15,696 nt of DNA from Nitrospinota bacterium (GCA_016212295.1 JACRGO010000054.1:1-15696); one strand, 5' to 3'; shown: positions 1-7,779, counted from the first letter of the stretch. The notes: generated by a model not told the origin, from the letters alone. Made by a program: numbers and translations.

Positions 1-49
1 GGGAATCAGGCGATGTCTGGGAACATACCGCGATGGACGGCACAACCCA

Positions 50-82
50 TTCCCCCTTAACAAAGGGGGATTAAGGGGGATG
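50..82. repeat. C/G-run hairpin repeat upstream of rfbA
   Basis: A CCCCCTT block (52-58) pairs with AAGGGGG (63-69) across a short AACA loop, and a second GGGGG block follows at 75-79. A related arrangement of longer C and G runs lies at 14962-15026. This is a dispersed intergenic repeat type common in environmental genomes. It could also act as a terminator-like hairpin for whatever gene lies left of the window, but no T-run follows it. I see no supportable gene in positions 1-160. Confidence 0.5.
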
Positions 83-93
83 TAAAGATGCAT

Positions 94-121
94 TTAACGG
101 CGACTATCGGGGTTATATAAT
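94..121 (+). promoter_or_regulatory. Putative sigma-70 promoter of rfbA-rfbC
   Basis: The -10 box at 116-121 is the exact consensus TATAAT. A 4/6 match to the -35 box, TTAACG, lies at 94-99 with a 16-bp spacer. Transcription would start near 128, giving a leader of about 43 nt. The predicted start falls inside the repeat end at 126-140, so that repeat sequence would be at the mRNA 5' end. Confidence 0.5.
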
Positions 122-125
122 ATTT

Positions 126-140
126 CGCTGAATAGTTACA
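126..140. repeat. Solo copy of the GTAACTATTCAGC repeat end
   Basis: CGCTGAATAGTTACA is identical over 15 bp to the reverse complement of the left terminus of the element at 3079-3282. No partner end is visible nearby, so this is a lone terminus or the relic of another copy. Confidence 0.55.
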
Positions 141-170
141 CAAAAAATTTAAATAATCAAGGTGAAATCC

Positions 171-1067
171 ATGAAAGGAATCATTCTGGCCGGGGGATCG
201 GGAACGCGCCTTTACCCGATCACCCGCGTTGTAATCAAGCAGCTCCTTCCGGTGTATGATAAGCCCATGATCTATTATCCCCTCTCAGTCCTGATGCTGG
301 CGGGGATCAAGGAAATCCTGATCATCTCCACCCCTGAGGACCTTCCCAAGTTCCGGAATCTCTTCGGGGACGGCGCCAGATTTGGGCTTCAGTTGCATTA
401 CGAGGAACAGCCCCGCCCCGAAGGACTTGCCCAGGCATTCATCATCGGAGAGTCCTTTATCGGCAAGGACCCCGTGGCGTTGATACTTGGGGACAACATC
501 TTCTACGGACATGGGTTGTCCGAGATTCTGGCCAGGGCGGCAAGCATAAAAAAAGGGGGTCTGATATTCGGTTATCTGGTGCGGGACCCGGAGCGGTACG
601 GGGTAGTTGAATTCGATAAGACCGGCCGTGTGCTCGGAATCGAGGAAAAGCCGCGAAAGCCCAGATCAAAATACGCGATCCCGGGACTTTATTTCTACGA
701 CAACGATGTGGTGAAAGCCGCCAAGGCCCTTAAGCCCTCGCCAAGGGGAGAATTGGAGATCACGGACTTGAACCTGGATTACCTGAGGCGCGGCGAGCTC
801 ACGGTGGAAGTCCTTGGCCGCGGTTTCTCCTGGCTGGATACCGGGACCATGACCTCTCTCCAGGAGGCTTCCAATTACGTGCAGGCCATTCAGGACCGCC
901 AGGGGCTTAAGATATCATGCATCGAGGAAATCGCCTACAGGCTGGGCTATATAGATGGGGCGCAATTGAGAATCCTTGCCTCGGAGATGTTGAAAAACGA
1001 ATACGGACAATATCTGATGGAAATATTGCGTGAAGAAGAGGAGAGGAGAAACCATGAAGATTCATGA
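171..1067 (+). CDS. rfbA: Glucose-1-phosphate thymidylyltransferase (RmlA/RfbA)
   Basis: This enzyme joins dTTP and glucose-1-phosphate to make dTDP-glucose, the first step of dTDP-L-rhamnose synthesis for O-antigen or other surface glycans; it is cytosolic. The 298-residue protein has the nucleotide-binding loop [11 protein letters not shown] at residues 8-18, followed by [17 protein letters not shown]. It also has the metal-binding LGDNIFYG stretch near residues 106-113, an EEKP motif, and WLDTGT near the sugar site. An in-frame GTG at 162 would add three residues, but ATG 171 has AAGGTG at a normal distance upstream and begins at the family's usual MKGIILAGG. The gene overlaps rfbC by 14 bp. 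rfbB and rfbD are not in the window. A residue in the TRVVIKQ segment differs from the more common serine before KQLLP. Assignment is secure. Confidence 0.96.
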   Translation: MKGIILAGGSGTRLYPITRVVIKQLLPVYDKPMIYYPLSVLMLAGIKEILIISTPEDLPKFRNLFGDGARFGLQLHYEEQPRPEGLAQAFIIGESFIGKDPVALILGDNIFYGHGLSEILARAASIKKGGLIFGYLVRDPERYGVVEFDKTGRVLGIEEKPRKPRSKYAIPGLYFYDNDVVKAAKALKPSPRGELEITDLNLDYLRRGELTVEVLGRGFSWLDTGTMTSLQEASNYVQAIQDRQGLKISCIEEIAYRLGYIDGAQLRILASEMLKNEYGQYLMEILREEEERRNHEDS

Positions 1068-1614
1068 GACAAGGCTTTCCGGGGTTATTTTGCTGGAGCC
1101 CAAGGTTTTTGGAGACCCCAGGGGTTTTTTTTTGGAAACCTATCATCAGGAAAAATACAGGGCCGTTGGACTTCATAAGCCCTTTGTCCAGGACAACCAT
1201 TCCTTTTCCAGGAGAGGCGCTCTCCGGGGCCTGCACTATCAGCTCCGGCATCCGCAAGGGAAACTGATTTATGTGCTTTCAGGGGAGATTTATGACGTGG
1301 CGGTGGACATACGGCGAGGCTCCCCCACCTTTGGGAAGTGGGAGCCGTTTATTTTGTCCGCCGGAAATAAGCGCCAGCTTTTTATTCCAGAGGGTTTCGC
1401 CCACGGGTTCTATGTTTTGAGCGAAGGCGCTGACGTCCTCTACAAATGCACTGACTTATACGATGCGAAGGAAGACTGTGGAATTTTGTGGTCCGACCCC
1501 GGCCTCGGCATCGAATGGCCCATACCTGAAGGTGAAAAGCCCAACCTCTCGCCCAAGGACGAAAGGTACCCGATTCTCAGTGAAGCCCTGGAGGACGAAC
1601 TGCCGGGTTATTAA
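1054..1614 (+). CDS. rfbC: dTDP-4-dehydrorhamnose 3,5-epimerase (RmlC/RfbC)
   Basis: RmlC epimerises dTDP-4-keto-6-deoxyglucose at C3 and C5, the third step of dTDP-rhamnose synthesis. The 186-residue product is a typical one-cupin RmlC. It shows [12 protein letters not shown] near residue 19, LRGLHYQ with the presumed catalytic His61, and Lys70 in QGKL. It also shows [13 protein letters not shown], the [10 protein letters not shown] motif, Tyr130 in YKCTDLY, and LSPKDERYP with Asp169, the likely partner of the catalytic histidine. An upstream in-frame GTG at 1030 is unlikely: ATG 1054 has GGAGAGGAG just before it. The start lies inside the 3' end of rfbA, so the two are probably translationally coupled. 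It converges with prfA across 77 bp. Confidence 0.96.
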   Translation: MKIHETRLSGVILLEPKVFGDPRGFFLETYHQEKYRAVGLHKPFVQDNHSFSRRGALRGLHYQLRHPQGKLIYVLSGEIYDVAVDIRRGSPTFGKWEPFILSAGNKRQLFIPEGFAHGFYVLSEGADVLYKCTDLYDAKEDCGILWSDPGLGIEWPIPEGEKPNLSPKDERYPILSEALEDELPGY

Positions 1615-1617
1615 TAA

Positions 1618-1652
1618 TTGTCAATTGAAAATTTTCGATTGTCGATTGAAAA
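1618..1652. repeat. AT-rich direct/inverted repeat between convergent rfbC and prfA
   Basis: TTGTCAATTGAAAA (1618-1631) recurs with one change at 1639-1652. Positions 1622-1641 form a near-perfect 20-bp palindrome centred on GAAAATTTTC. It lies between the stop codons of two convergent genes and may help end transcription, though it is AT-rich and lacks a classical GC stem. The composition resembles repeat families dispersed in environmental genomes. Confidence 0.45.
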
Positions 1653-1691
1653 CACCGCGAATTGTTAAGGGCAGCAGGTATGCGATCAGCG

Positions 1692-2780
1692 TTAAATGTT
1701 CACGGAGTTTTGGGTTTGCTCAGAGTTCAGCGCCTCGGTCTGATAATGAAGGGCCAGCTTTTCCGTTATTTCCTCGATATTTCCCTCCAGGATTTGCTGG
1801 ATTTTATAAAGGGTGAGGCCGATACGGTGGTCCGTGACCCTTCCCTGCGGGAAATTATAAGTCCTGATCCTTCCGCTCCTGTCCCCTGTGCCGATTTGGG
1901 TCTTTCTTTCAAGGGACCGCTCTTCATTGGCCTTTCTTTCCTTCTGGTCCAGGAGACGCGCCCGCAATATTTTCAGGGCCTTTGCCTTATTCTTATGCTG
2001 TGATTTTTCGTCCTGGCAGGATACAACTATTCCGGTGGAAAGATGGGTGATGCGGATGGCTGAGTCAGTGGTGTTGACGCTTTGCCCCCCAGGACCGGAA
2101 GAGCGGAACACGTCGATCCTTATTTCAGTTGGATCAATCACAACGTCAATCTCCTCGGCCTCCGGCAAGATCGCCACGGTCACGGCCGAGGTGTGAATCC
2201 TTCCCTGGGTTTCGGTCTCCGGGACCCTCTGGACCCTGTGGGTGCCGCTTTCGAATTTCAGGAGACTATAGGCGCCTTTTCCTTCAATGGAGGCAATGAC
2301 TTCCTTGATGCCGCCCTGGGCCGCGTAACTGCAGCTAAGGATTTCCATGCGGAATTTTTTTCGCTCCGCGTACTTGGAATACATCTGGAAGAGGTCGGAA
2401 ACGAAAAGGGCGGCTTCCTCGCCGCCAGTGCCCGCGCGGATTTCCAGAATAACGTTTTTGGAATCCTTTGGGTCTTTTGGGAGGAGAAGAGTTTTCAGAC
2501 GGGTTTCCAGGGCCGCCTGCTTGGCCCGGAGGTCGGCCATGTCCTGTTTCACCAATTCGAGAAGTTCAGCGTCGCTCTCGGAATTAATGATGGACTGGTT
2601 GGCATCCATCTGCTCGCGGACTTTTTTGTAATCCCGGTAGGAATGGACAATTTCTTCTTTGTCGTAATGCTCCCTGGAATATTTCTGAAATTGGGCCTGG
2701 TTGGCGATTACGCTTGGATCGCATAAAAGGCGATCCAATTCCTCGAACCGCCTTTCAACCTCGTCTAACTTATCAAACAT
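1692..2780 (-). CDS. prfA: Peptide chain release factor 1 (RF1)
   Basis: RF1 recognises UAA and UAG in the ribosomal A site and triggers peptide release. The 362-residue protein is full length for the family. It has the GTGGEE segment (residues 117-122), the tripeptide anticodon in the form PET (187-189) that identifies RF1 rather than RF2, and [10 protein letters not shown] with the catalytic GGQ at 231-233. The conserved [15 protein letters not shown] helix and [15 protein letters not shown] follow. The start codon lies 3 bp after the rpmE stop and has no visible Shine-Dalgarno, which suggests coupling to rpmE translation. In many genomes prmC, the methylase that modifies GGQ, follows prfA; here rfbC converges instead, so prmC must be elsewhere if present. 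Confidence 0.97.
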   Translation of the reverse strand: MFDKLDEVERRFEELDRLLCDPSVIANQAQFQKYSREHYDKEEIVHSYRDYKKVREQMDANQSIINSESDAELLELVKQDMADLRAKQAALETRLKTLLLPKDPKDSKNVILEIRAGTGGEEAALFVSDLFQMYSKYAERKKFRMEILSCSYAAQGGIKEVIASIEGKGAYSLLKFESGTHRVQRVPETETQGRIHTSAVTVAILPEAEEIDVVIDPTEIRIDVFRSSGPGGQSVNTTDSAIRITHLSTGIVVSCQDEKSQHKNKAKALKILRARLLDQKERKANEERSLERKTQIGTGDRSGRIRTYNFPQGRVTDHRIGLTLYKIQQILEGNIEEITEKLALHYQTEALNSEQTQNSVNI

Positions 2781-2783
2781 GGT

Positions 2784-3002
2784 TTATTGGGCCGCGGCCG
2801 TTTCCTTTTTCTTATACCGTCTCTGGAATTTCTCGATCCTGCCGGCTGTGTCGACAAGTTTCTGCTTCCCGGTGTAATAAGGATGGCATTTTGAGCAAAT
2901 TTCCACGTGAATTTCCTTTACCGTGGCCCTGGTCGTGAATTTTTCCCCGCACGCGCAGGCCACTTCGCAATCTGCGTATTCCGGATGGATACCCGCTTTC
3001 AT
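2784..3002 (-). CDS. rpmE: 50S ribosomal protein L31, zinc-binding type
   Basis: A 72-residue L31 with the family start MKAGIHPEY, a cysteine pair at 16 and 18 (CACG), a second pair at 36 and 39 ([13 protein letters not shown]), and the conserved [14 protein letters not shown] end. Four cysteines mark the zinc-containing form, as opposed to the cysteine-free paralogue used in zinc starvation. A short Ala/Gln tail ends the protein. AAGGAA lies at suitable spacing upstream. It sits between rho and prfA, a conserved gene order, and is followed after 3 bp by prfA. The 347-bp gap to rho is unusually long and is filled by inserted repeats, so rpmE may depend on its own promoter or on read-through from rho. 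Confidence 0.97.
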   Translation of the reverse strand: MKAGIHPEYADCEVACACGEKFTTRATVKEIHVEICSKCHPYYTGKQKLVDTAGRIEKFQRRYKKKETAAAQ

Positions 3003-3034
3003 GTTCTTGTTCCTTTCTGTTTTAAAAATTTTAT

Positions 3035-3336
3035 GTTAACGGTTAACGGTTATCAGTTTACGGCTAATAATACAAAATTTGTAACTATTCAGCGTCTTTT
3101 TATAAAAAATTCGCTCAATTCTGCCCCGAAGGGGTTACATATTATAGCCCAGGGTTGCCGAAGGCTACCCTGGGTCTGGGAAACCCACAAAATATTTTTC
3201 CCCGTAGGGGATACATAAATAATGTTTTCAAAATTTTATATATCCCCTTTGGGGAATAGAAAAAGACACTGAATAGTTACAATTGCTTTATTTTTTGACT
3301 TGCCCAACCGGTAACTGTAAACCGCGAACCGTGAAC
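3035..3336. repeat. Outer imperfect inverted-repeat pair flanking the rho-rpmE insert
   Basis: The 29-bp arms at 3035-3063 (AACGG/TTAACGG-type tandem units) and 3308-3336 are inverted copies matching at 22 of 29 positions by hand alignment. They enclose the multi-hairpin element at 3079-3282. Units of this GGTTAACGGTT style are a dispersed repeat type in their own right. The nesting suggests that one repeat inserted inside another. Confidence 0.6.
3079..3282. mobile_element. MITE-like multi-hairpin element with 23-bp terminal inverted repeats
   Basis: The ends at 3079-3101 and 3260-3282 are inverted copies identical at 22 of 23 positions, with outer edge TTGTAACTATTCAG. Between them lie four compact hairpins: CCCC-GAA-GGGG at 3124-3134; a long stem at 3148-3174 in which CCCAGGGT and ACCCTGGG frame GCC-GAA-GGC; CCCC-GTA-GGGG at 3200-3210; and CCCC-TTT-GGGG at 3244-3254. 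The element is about 204 bp, has no credible ORF, and occupies the rho-rpmE spacer. A lone end recurs at 126-140. It fits a non-autonomous element or structured repeat mobilised in trans; no transposase is visible in the window. Confidence 0.6.
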
Positions 3337-3349
3337 GGCTGTAAAAGAA

Positions 3350-4597
3350 TTATGTATTCATTGATTCAAGGAAATGCGTGTTGGTGTCCGTTTTTCGCAA
3401 TTTGTCCGCGAGGAGTTCCATGCTGTCCACTACCCCCAGCGGATGAAGGACCTTTCTCAAAATCCAGATCCTGTTCAGTTCTTCAGTAGTAACCAGAAGC
3501 TCTTCCTTCCTCGTGCCGGAACGATGTATATCAATGGCGGGGAAGACCCTCTTGTCCACCAGCTTGCGGTCCAGAATAATTTCCATGTTGCCCGTTCCCT
3601 TGAATTCCTCGAAAATAACGTCATCCATGCGGCTTCCGGTGTCCACCAGGGCAGTGGCGATGATAGTCAGGCTTCCGCCTTCCTCGATGTTCCTGGCCGC
3701 GCCGAAGAACCGCTTAGGGCGTTGAAGGGCGTTGGAATCCACGCCCCCTGACAGGATTTTTCCGCTGGGCGGCACTACTGTATTGTAGGCCCTGGCCAAC
3801 CGGGTGATGGAATCGAGCAGGATCACCACGTCCCTTTTATGTTCCACTAGACGTTTGGCCTTTTCCGAAACCATCTCCGCTACCTGGACATGTCTTTGCG
3901 CCGGTTCATCAAAGGTGGAGCTTACCACCTCGGCCTTAACGGACCGCTGCATGTCGGTAACTTCCTCCGGCCTTTCATCAATCAATAAAACGATCAGAAA
4001 AATTTCCGGATGGTTGATGGTGATGCTTTTCGCGATGGACTGAAGCAGCATGGTCTTGCCGGTCCTTGGGGGCGCCACTATGAGTCCCCTTTGCCCTTTT
4101 CCAATGGGGGTGATCAGGTCCAGGACCCGCGTGGAAAAATCGGCGTTCCCGATTTCAAGCTTGATGCGTGACTGAGGATAGAGAGGGGTAAGATTATCGA
4201 AAAGAATCTTGTCGCGGGCGGCTTCCGGTTTTTCCAGGTTGATGCTCTCAACTTTCAGTAGGGCGAAATATCTCTCGTTGTCCTTTGGGGGGCGGACCTG
4301 CCCGGAAATTGTGTCGCCGGTGTGAAGGTCAAACCTTCGTATCTGGGAAGGCGATACATAGATATCGTCCGGTCCTGGAAGATAATTATAGGATGGCGCC
4401 CTGAGAAAGCCGAATCCGTCAGGGAGAATTTCCAGGACCCCGTCCCCGTAAATCTGGCCGTTTTTCTTGGTGTGGCTTTCCAGTATCTTGAAAATAAGCT
4501 CCTGTTTCCTTAGTCCGCTGATGGAGGGGACATTGAACTCCCTGGCGATTGCCGAGAGATCGGATATTGATTTGTCTTTCAGTTCAACGATATTCAT
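3350..4597 (-). CDS. rho: Transcription termination factor Rho
   Basis: Rho is the hexameric RNA-dependent ATPase/helicase that ends transcription. The 415-residue protein has the N-terminal helical domain (about 1-45). The cold-shock-like RNA-binding domain follows (about 47-120) with [18 protein letters not shown]. Next come Walker A APPRTGKT at 175-182, [12 protein letters not shown] at 205-216, Walker B VVILLDS at 257-263, the Q-loop region [20 protein letters not shown], and the R-loop GTG at 334-336. It lacks the long insertions seen in some phyla. It starts a rho-rpmE-prfA series and is divergent from ilvE. A consensus promoter at 4939-4967 and a G-free, C-rich leader tract suggest feedback control by Rho itself. 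Confidence 0.97.
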   Translation of the reverse strand: MNIVELKDKSISDLSAIAREFNVPSISGLRKQELIFKILESHTKKNGQIYGDGVLEILPDGFGFLRAPSYNYLPGPDDIYVSPSQIRRFDLHTGDTISGQVRPPKDNERYFALLKVESINLEKPEAARDKILFDNLTPLYPQSRIKLEIGNADFSTRVLDLITPIGKGQRGLIVAPPRTGKTMLLQSIAKSITINHPEIFLIVLLIDERPEEVTDMQRSVKAEVVSSTFDEPAQRHVQVAEMVSEKAKRLVEHKRDVVILLDSITRLARAYNTVVPPSGKILSGGVDSNALQRPKRFFGAARNIEEGGSLTIIATALVDTGSRMDDVIFEEFKGTGNMEIILDRKLVDKRVFPAIDIHRSGTRKEELLVTTEELNRIWILRKVLHPLGVVDSMELLADKLRKTDTNTHFLESMNT

Positions 4598-4607
4598 CCA
4601 TGGGTCC

Positions 4608-4660
4608 TATAAAGTTAAAGGGATAAGAGTGAAAGGAATGAAAGGTGAAAAGTGTTTTTG
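4608..4660 (-). promoter_or_regulatory. Candidate rut site in the rho mRNA leader
   Basis: The plus strand has no C from 4608 to 4660, so the rho transcript has 53 nt with no G. Sixteen of these (about 30%) are C, spread in repeated pyrimidine-C steps such as TTTCATTCC and CTTATCCC. Unstructured, C-rich, G-poor RNA is what the Rho primary site binds. The tract ends 11 nt before the rho start codon. Function is inferred; composition is seen directly. Confidence 0.5.
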
Positions 4661-4938
4661 CGTTTACTATTTGATTATATCCAGCAAATTTGTCAACGGG
4701 GAATATCGGTTAAGCTATCAGGAAATCCCTTCTTGGAGGCCGGGGAAAGGAAAACAGAGCAGTTCAAGGGCTAGCCAAAAAAATTAGAAACTTTTAAAAA
4801 AGGCACAATATTTTTTCACACCTAATGCGCGATATAAATTCCCGGAATAGGCTAGTAAGTATCTATAGATGTATGGGGGTTTATCAAAAAAGGTATAATG
4901 CTGAAAAAATGGATGCTTCAAATCTTTTTTCGAGTTCA

Positions 4939-4967
4939 AATATAAATCAAAATTAATCCTTTGTCAA
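4939..4967 (-). promoter_or_regulatory. Sigma-70 promoter of rho
   Basis: On the minus strand a perfect -35 TTGACA (4967-4962), a 17-bp spacer and a 5/6 -10 TATATT (4944-4939) point toward rho. Transcription would begin near 4932, leaving a leader of about 335 nt. The -35 overlaps one arm of a perfect 8-bp inverted repeat: TTTGTCAA at 4960-4967 and TTGACAAA at 4976-4983. Confidence 0.65.
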
Positions 4968-4983
4968 GATTTTTTTTGACAAA

Positions 4984-5250
4984 TGGATATTTGTTTGGCT
5001 CGTGCGGACTGAAAATCTGTAACGAAGGGAATCAACGACGAGCGGAAAATATTTTAATGGCAAAACGGGGCATTCAGCCTCTCCGTTTACTTCTCTATGC
5101 CCTCACTTCCATGCTTACATTCATGCATTCAAACGTTTGATGATATTATTGCGTTCAGAAATTTGCGTTTTCCGCTTGAAATAAAACCGGCGTTGAATGC
5201 TTCAAGAGAAATTTATTTTGGTTGCGGCCACGTCGCGCTATGATTTAAAA
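4984..5250. other. Gene-free divergent region between rho and ilvE
   Basis: I see no credible ORF, RNA gene or terminator here. The one notable element is the perfect 12-bp palindrome TCAAACGTTTGA at 5129-5140. Its AAACGTTT core resembles the centre of LacI/PurR-family operators, but no such regulator is in the window and the match may be chance. Confidence 0.4.
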
Positions 5251-5279
5251 TAGAAAAAGTAGTTTTTTTCTGCTATGCT
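5251..5279 (+). promoter_or_regulatory. Possible extended -10 promoter of ilvE
   Basis: TAGAAA (5251-5256, 4/6), a 17-bp spacer and TATGCT (5274-5279, 4/6) preceded by TG at 5271-5272 form an extended -10 arrangement. The start would be near 5286, placing the AAGAGG ribosome site at the very front of the mRNA. The match is moderate; TATGAT at 5239 is an alternative -10 without a good -35. Confidence 0.35.
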
Positions 5280-5299
5280 TAAGTTTTAAGAGGACCTCA

Positions 5300-6208
5300 A
5301 TGAAAAACCTATCTATTTGGATGGACGGCAAGATCGTTCCCTGGAAGAACGCGAACGTCCACGTCATGACCCACACCCTCCACTATGGGTTCGGCGTGTT
5401 CGAGGGAATACGCTGTTATTCCACCAGACAGGGGAGCGCCGTATTCCGGCTCAGGGAACACACGTCAAGGCTTTTTAAGTCGGCCCACATACTCGGCATG
5501 GACATTCCTTACGCCGAGGAAGAGATCAACGAGGCCATTCTGGAAACCATCCGCCGGAACAAGCTCAAGGAATGCTATATCCGTCCCTTGGTCTACCTTG
5601 GAAGCGACAAGCTGGGCTTGAACCATATAGGCGCTTCCTGCCACGTGGCCATCGCCGTATGGACATGGGGCGCCTATCTTGGCGAGGATGGCCTGAAGAA
5701 CGGGATCCGTGTGAAAATCTCGTCCTTTTCCAGGCACCACATCAACGTCACCATGACCAAGGCCAAGGCTTGCGGCGCTTACATAAACTCCATCCTCGCC
5801 AAGTCCGAGGCCATAAAAAACGGCTACGACGAGGCCATTCTGCTCGATGTGAACGGGAACGTGGCCGAGGGGTCTGGAGAAAATATATTCATCGTGAGGA
5901 ACGGCGTTCTCAAAACCCCGCCACTGACGGCTGTCTTGGAAGGCATCACCAGGGACACGGTCCTCCAGATCGCTAAAAAGGAAGGCATGAGCGTGAAGGA
6001 GGAGCACTTCGCAAGGGACGAGCTATATATCGCGGACGAGGCGTTCTTCACCGGGACCGCCGCCGAGATCACCCCTATACGAGAGGTGGACAACCGGAAA
6101 ATAGGGAACGGAAAGCGGGGGCCGGTGGCAAAAAAAATCCAGGACGCCTTTTTCGGCGCCGTGCAGGGGAAAAACGAACTTTTTAAAAGCTGGTTGACAT
6201 ACCTGTAA
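5300..6208 (+). CDS. ilvE: Branched-chain amino acid aminotransferase
   Basis: This cytosolic fold-type IV PLP enzyme moves the amino group between glutamate and the keto acids of valine, leucine and isoleucine, the last step of their synthesis. The 302-residue protein opens with the family's [10 protein letters not shown] and [16 protein letters not shown]. The PLP lysine is Lys156 in TKAKACGAY. The GYDEAILLD and [12 protein letters not shown] motifs follow, with Glu194 of GEN contacting the cofactor, then the TPPL and LEGITRDTV segments and the [10 protein letters not shown] phosphate-binding loop. AAGAGG precedes ATG 5300. It leads an apparent operon with the FmdB-like gene (32-bp gap) and an NtrB-like kinase. 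It is divergent from rho. Close relatives include D-amino acid transaminases, but the motif set favours IlvE. Confidence 0.94.
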   Translation: MKNLSIWMDGKIVPWKNANVHVMTHTLHYGFGVFEGIRCYSTRQGSAVFRLREHTSRLFKSAHILGMDIPYAEEEINEAILETIRRNKLKECYIRPLVYLGSDKLGLNHIGASCHVAIAVWTWGAYLGEDGLKNGIRVKISSFSRHHINVTMTKAKACGAYINSILAKSEAIKNGYDEAILLDVNGNVAEGSGENIFIVRNGVLKTPPLTAVLEGITRDTVLQIAKKEGMSVKEEHFARDELYIADEAFFTGTAAEITPIREVDNRKIGNGKRGPVAKKIQDAFFGAVQGKNELFKSWLTYL

Positions 6209-6240
6209 TATGATTTTATAAATATAGGAGGAGTTTTAAA

Positions 6241-6522
6241 ATGCCCATATACGAATACCTTTGTGACAAATGCGGGGAAGAAATGGAAGTGGTCCAGAAG
6301 ATAACCGACTCGCCTCTGGTGATGCACGCTGATTGCGGCGGGAATTTGAAGAAATTGATTTCCAATTCCGCCTTTGTGCTGAAGGGAAGCGGGTGGTACG
6401 TGACTGACTATCCTTCCCAGTCCAGGAAACAAGCCATGTCCTCCGATAAAAGCCCGGCGGCCACGGAAAGCAAACCAGTAAGAACCGCCCCGGCCGCTGC
6501 GCCTGCCTCCACCACCGCTTAA
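6241..6522 (+). CDS. FmdB-family zinc-ribbon protein
   Basis: A 93-residue protein beginning MPIYEYLCDKCGEEMEV, the signature of the FmdB/CxxC_CXXC_SSSS family. The family's molecular role is poorly defined; it is named after a proposed regulator of formamidase in Methylophilus. The first zinc knuckle is CxxC at 8 and 11. The second is HxxC (His29, Cys32) where the family normally has CPxC, so zinc may be held by three cysteines and one histidine. KLISNSAFVLKGSGWYVTDY is typical of the family. Residues 65-93 form a low-complexity Ala/Pro/Thr/Ser tail. AGGAGG at 6226-6231 gives a strong ribosome site. It lies between ilvE and a histidine kinase in a probable operon; no functional link is evident. 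Confidence 0.88.
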   Translation: MPIYEYLCDKCGEEMEVVQKITDSPLVMHADCGGNLKKLISNSAFVLKGSGWYVTDYPSQSRKQAMSSDKSPAATESKPVRTAPAAAPASTTA

Positions 6523-6546
6523 AATTTTTTTCAGCATGGGACCACT

Positions 6547-7644
6547 TTGAAAGCCATAAGGTCCGACCCCACCTCAGACGCCCGGTTTTATGAGAACCTT
6601 TTGGCCTCCATTCCAGACGGGATCATGGTTCTCGGCGAGGATCTCCATATCGTCTACATGAATCCGGCCATGGAGCAGGCCTGCAAGGCGTCCCTTCTGT
6701 CCCTTAAGGGAAAACCCTTCGCTGATTTTGCTTTCCGGAACCCCCATCTTTTGGCCCTTGTGAAAAAAACTTGGGAAACGGGCGCCGGGCGCCACGAGAT
6801 GGATTATCCATTCCAAACCGCGGACGGCGCCACCCCTGTCCTCGTCACCACGGCCCTCATTGCCGGTCCAGCCGGCCTGCCCACCGGCTTGGCGCTGGCC
6901 TTCCACGATATCCGTTACTTCAAGGAAATGGAGGACAACACAAGGCAGGCGGACCGCCTTCAATTGCTTGGCAGGCTGGCCGCCACCATGGCCCATGAAA
7001 TCAAGAATCCGTTGGGAGGCATCCGTGGGAGCGCGCAGTTGCTAAGCTTCGAGATAAATGATGAGCGCCTTAGGAAATATCTTGAGGCCATCATCAAGGA
7101 GGTGGACCGCATCAACCGCATCGTGGAAACGGCCCTCGACCTGAGAAGGAGCCCGGAAATAACAACGGCCCCGGTCAATATACACAAGGTTTTGAATGAG
7201 ATACTGCTTCTGGAGGGCCGCAATGAGAAATTTTCCAGAATACGCTTCCGCGTGGAATTTGATCCCAGCATCCCGGACATCCCGGCGGACGCCGGACAGC
7301 TCGCCCAGGTTTTTCTGAACTTGATCCAAAACGGGATCGAGGCCATGAACGGCGCGGGGGATTTGGTCCTATCCACAAGGATATCCTCCGAGTATCAGAT
7401 TCAGCGTAAACAAAAAGGACCTCTTGCCCGGATGCTTTTAGTGGAAATCCGTGACCAGGGGAAGGGGATACCGAAAGAGGTGAGGGACAGCCTTTTCACC
7501 CCCTTTTTCACCACCAAGAAAAAAGGATCGGGCTTGGGACTCGTGATTTCCCAGCAAATCGTGGAAAAGCATAACGGCTGGCTGAAACTGGAGGAGAACC
7601 ACGGCGGCGGGACCAGGGTGAAGGTTTTTCTGCCCTTGAAATGA
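6547..7644 (+). CDS. NtrB-like soluble PAS histidine kinase
   Basis: A 365-residue kinase without membrane segments. An N-terminal PAS domain (about 15-125) precedes a HisKA domain with His150 in MAHEIKNPLGGIRGSAQLL, very close to the NtrB/GlnL signature. The ATPase domain has the N box with NLIQNGIEAM, G1 DQGKGIP (303-309), the F box FTPFFTTK and G2 GSGLGL. The insert between the N and G1 boxes also resembles NtrB. NtrB phosphorylates NtrC to activate sigma-54 nitrogen genes, but no NtrC or other receiver protein follows, so the substrate and signal are unknown. The start is TTG 6547 with a weak GGGA five bases upstream; the next in-frame ATG would cut into the PAS domain. It lies 24 bp after the FmdB-like gene and is probably co-transcribed. 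Confidence 0.88.
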   Translation: MKAIRSDPTSDARFYENLLASIPDGIMVLGEDLHIVYMNPAMEQACKASLLSLKGKPFADFAFRNPHLLALVKKTWETGAGRHEMDYPFQTADGATPVLVTTALIAGPAGLPTGLALAFHDIRYFKEMEDNTRQADRLQLLGRLAATMAHEIKNPLGGIRGSAQLLSFEINDERLRKYLEAIIKEVDRINRIVETALDLRRSPEITTAPVNIHKVLNEILLLEGRNEKFSRIRFRVEFDPSIPDIPADAGQLAQVFLNLIQNGIEAMNGAGDLVLSTRISSEYQIQRKQKGPLARMLLVEIRDQGKGIPKEVRDSLFTPFFTTKKKGSGLGLVISQQIVEKHNGWLKLEENHGGGTRVKVFLPLK

Positions 7645-7722
7645 GTTTTTTTTGTGCCTTGCGGCTATAAAAAATTTCAAATATCTTTGGATAGCTTGCG
7701 GTCCTTCACGCTTCGCGGTTAG

Positions 7723-7744
7723 TATTTTTTTGCCACTAAGCCAC
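7723..7744. repeat. TATTTTTTTGCCACTAAGCCAC dispersed repeat, copy 1
   Basis: A 22-bp stretch that starts TATTTTTTTGCC and ends CTAAGCCAC is repeated exactly at 12374-12395. Here it lies in the 172-bp spacer between the two kinase genes, followed by CTAAACA. The spacer holds no gene; its right end carries the promoter at 7780-7808. Confidence 0.6.
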
Positions 7745-7779
7745 TAAACATTTTACAAAAATCCCGCGTCTCCGCCATA

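Noticed and set aside
1-60. Possible tail of an upstream gene (open frame ending TAA at 58-60)
   Set aside because: Only 19 codons, no recognisable motif, and the end lies inside the C/G-run repeat; it cannot be supported from this window.
2082-2726. 214-codon open frame on the plus strand
   Set aside because: It lies wholly antisense to prfA, a certain gene, and its translation has no recognisable domain; it mirrors the codon pattern of RF1.
3079-3282. CRISPR array or tRNA-like RNA
   Set aside because: The hairpins differ in sequence and spacing, with no repeat-spacer periodicity and no cloverleaf; terminal inverted repeats point to an insertion element instead.
3283-3489. 68-codon plus-strand frame between the insert and rho
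   Set aside because: It runs out of repeat sequence into the antisense of the rho 3' end, with no ribosome site or family similarity.
5465-6537. Long minus-strand frames of 180 and 237 codons opposite ilvE and the FmdB-like gene
   Set aside because: Both are opposite well-conserved coding sequence and show no family motif.
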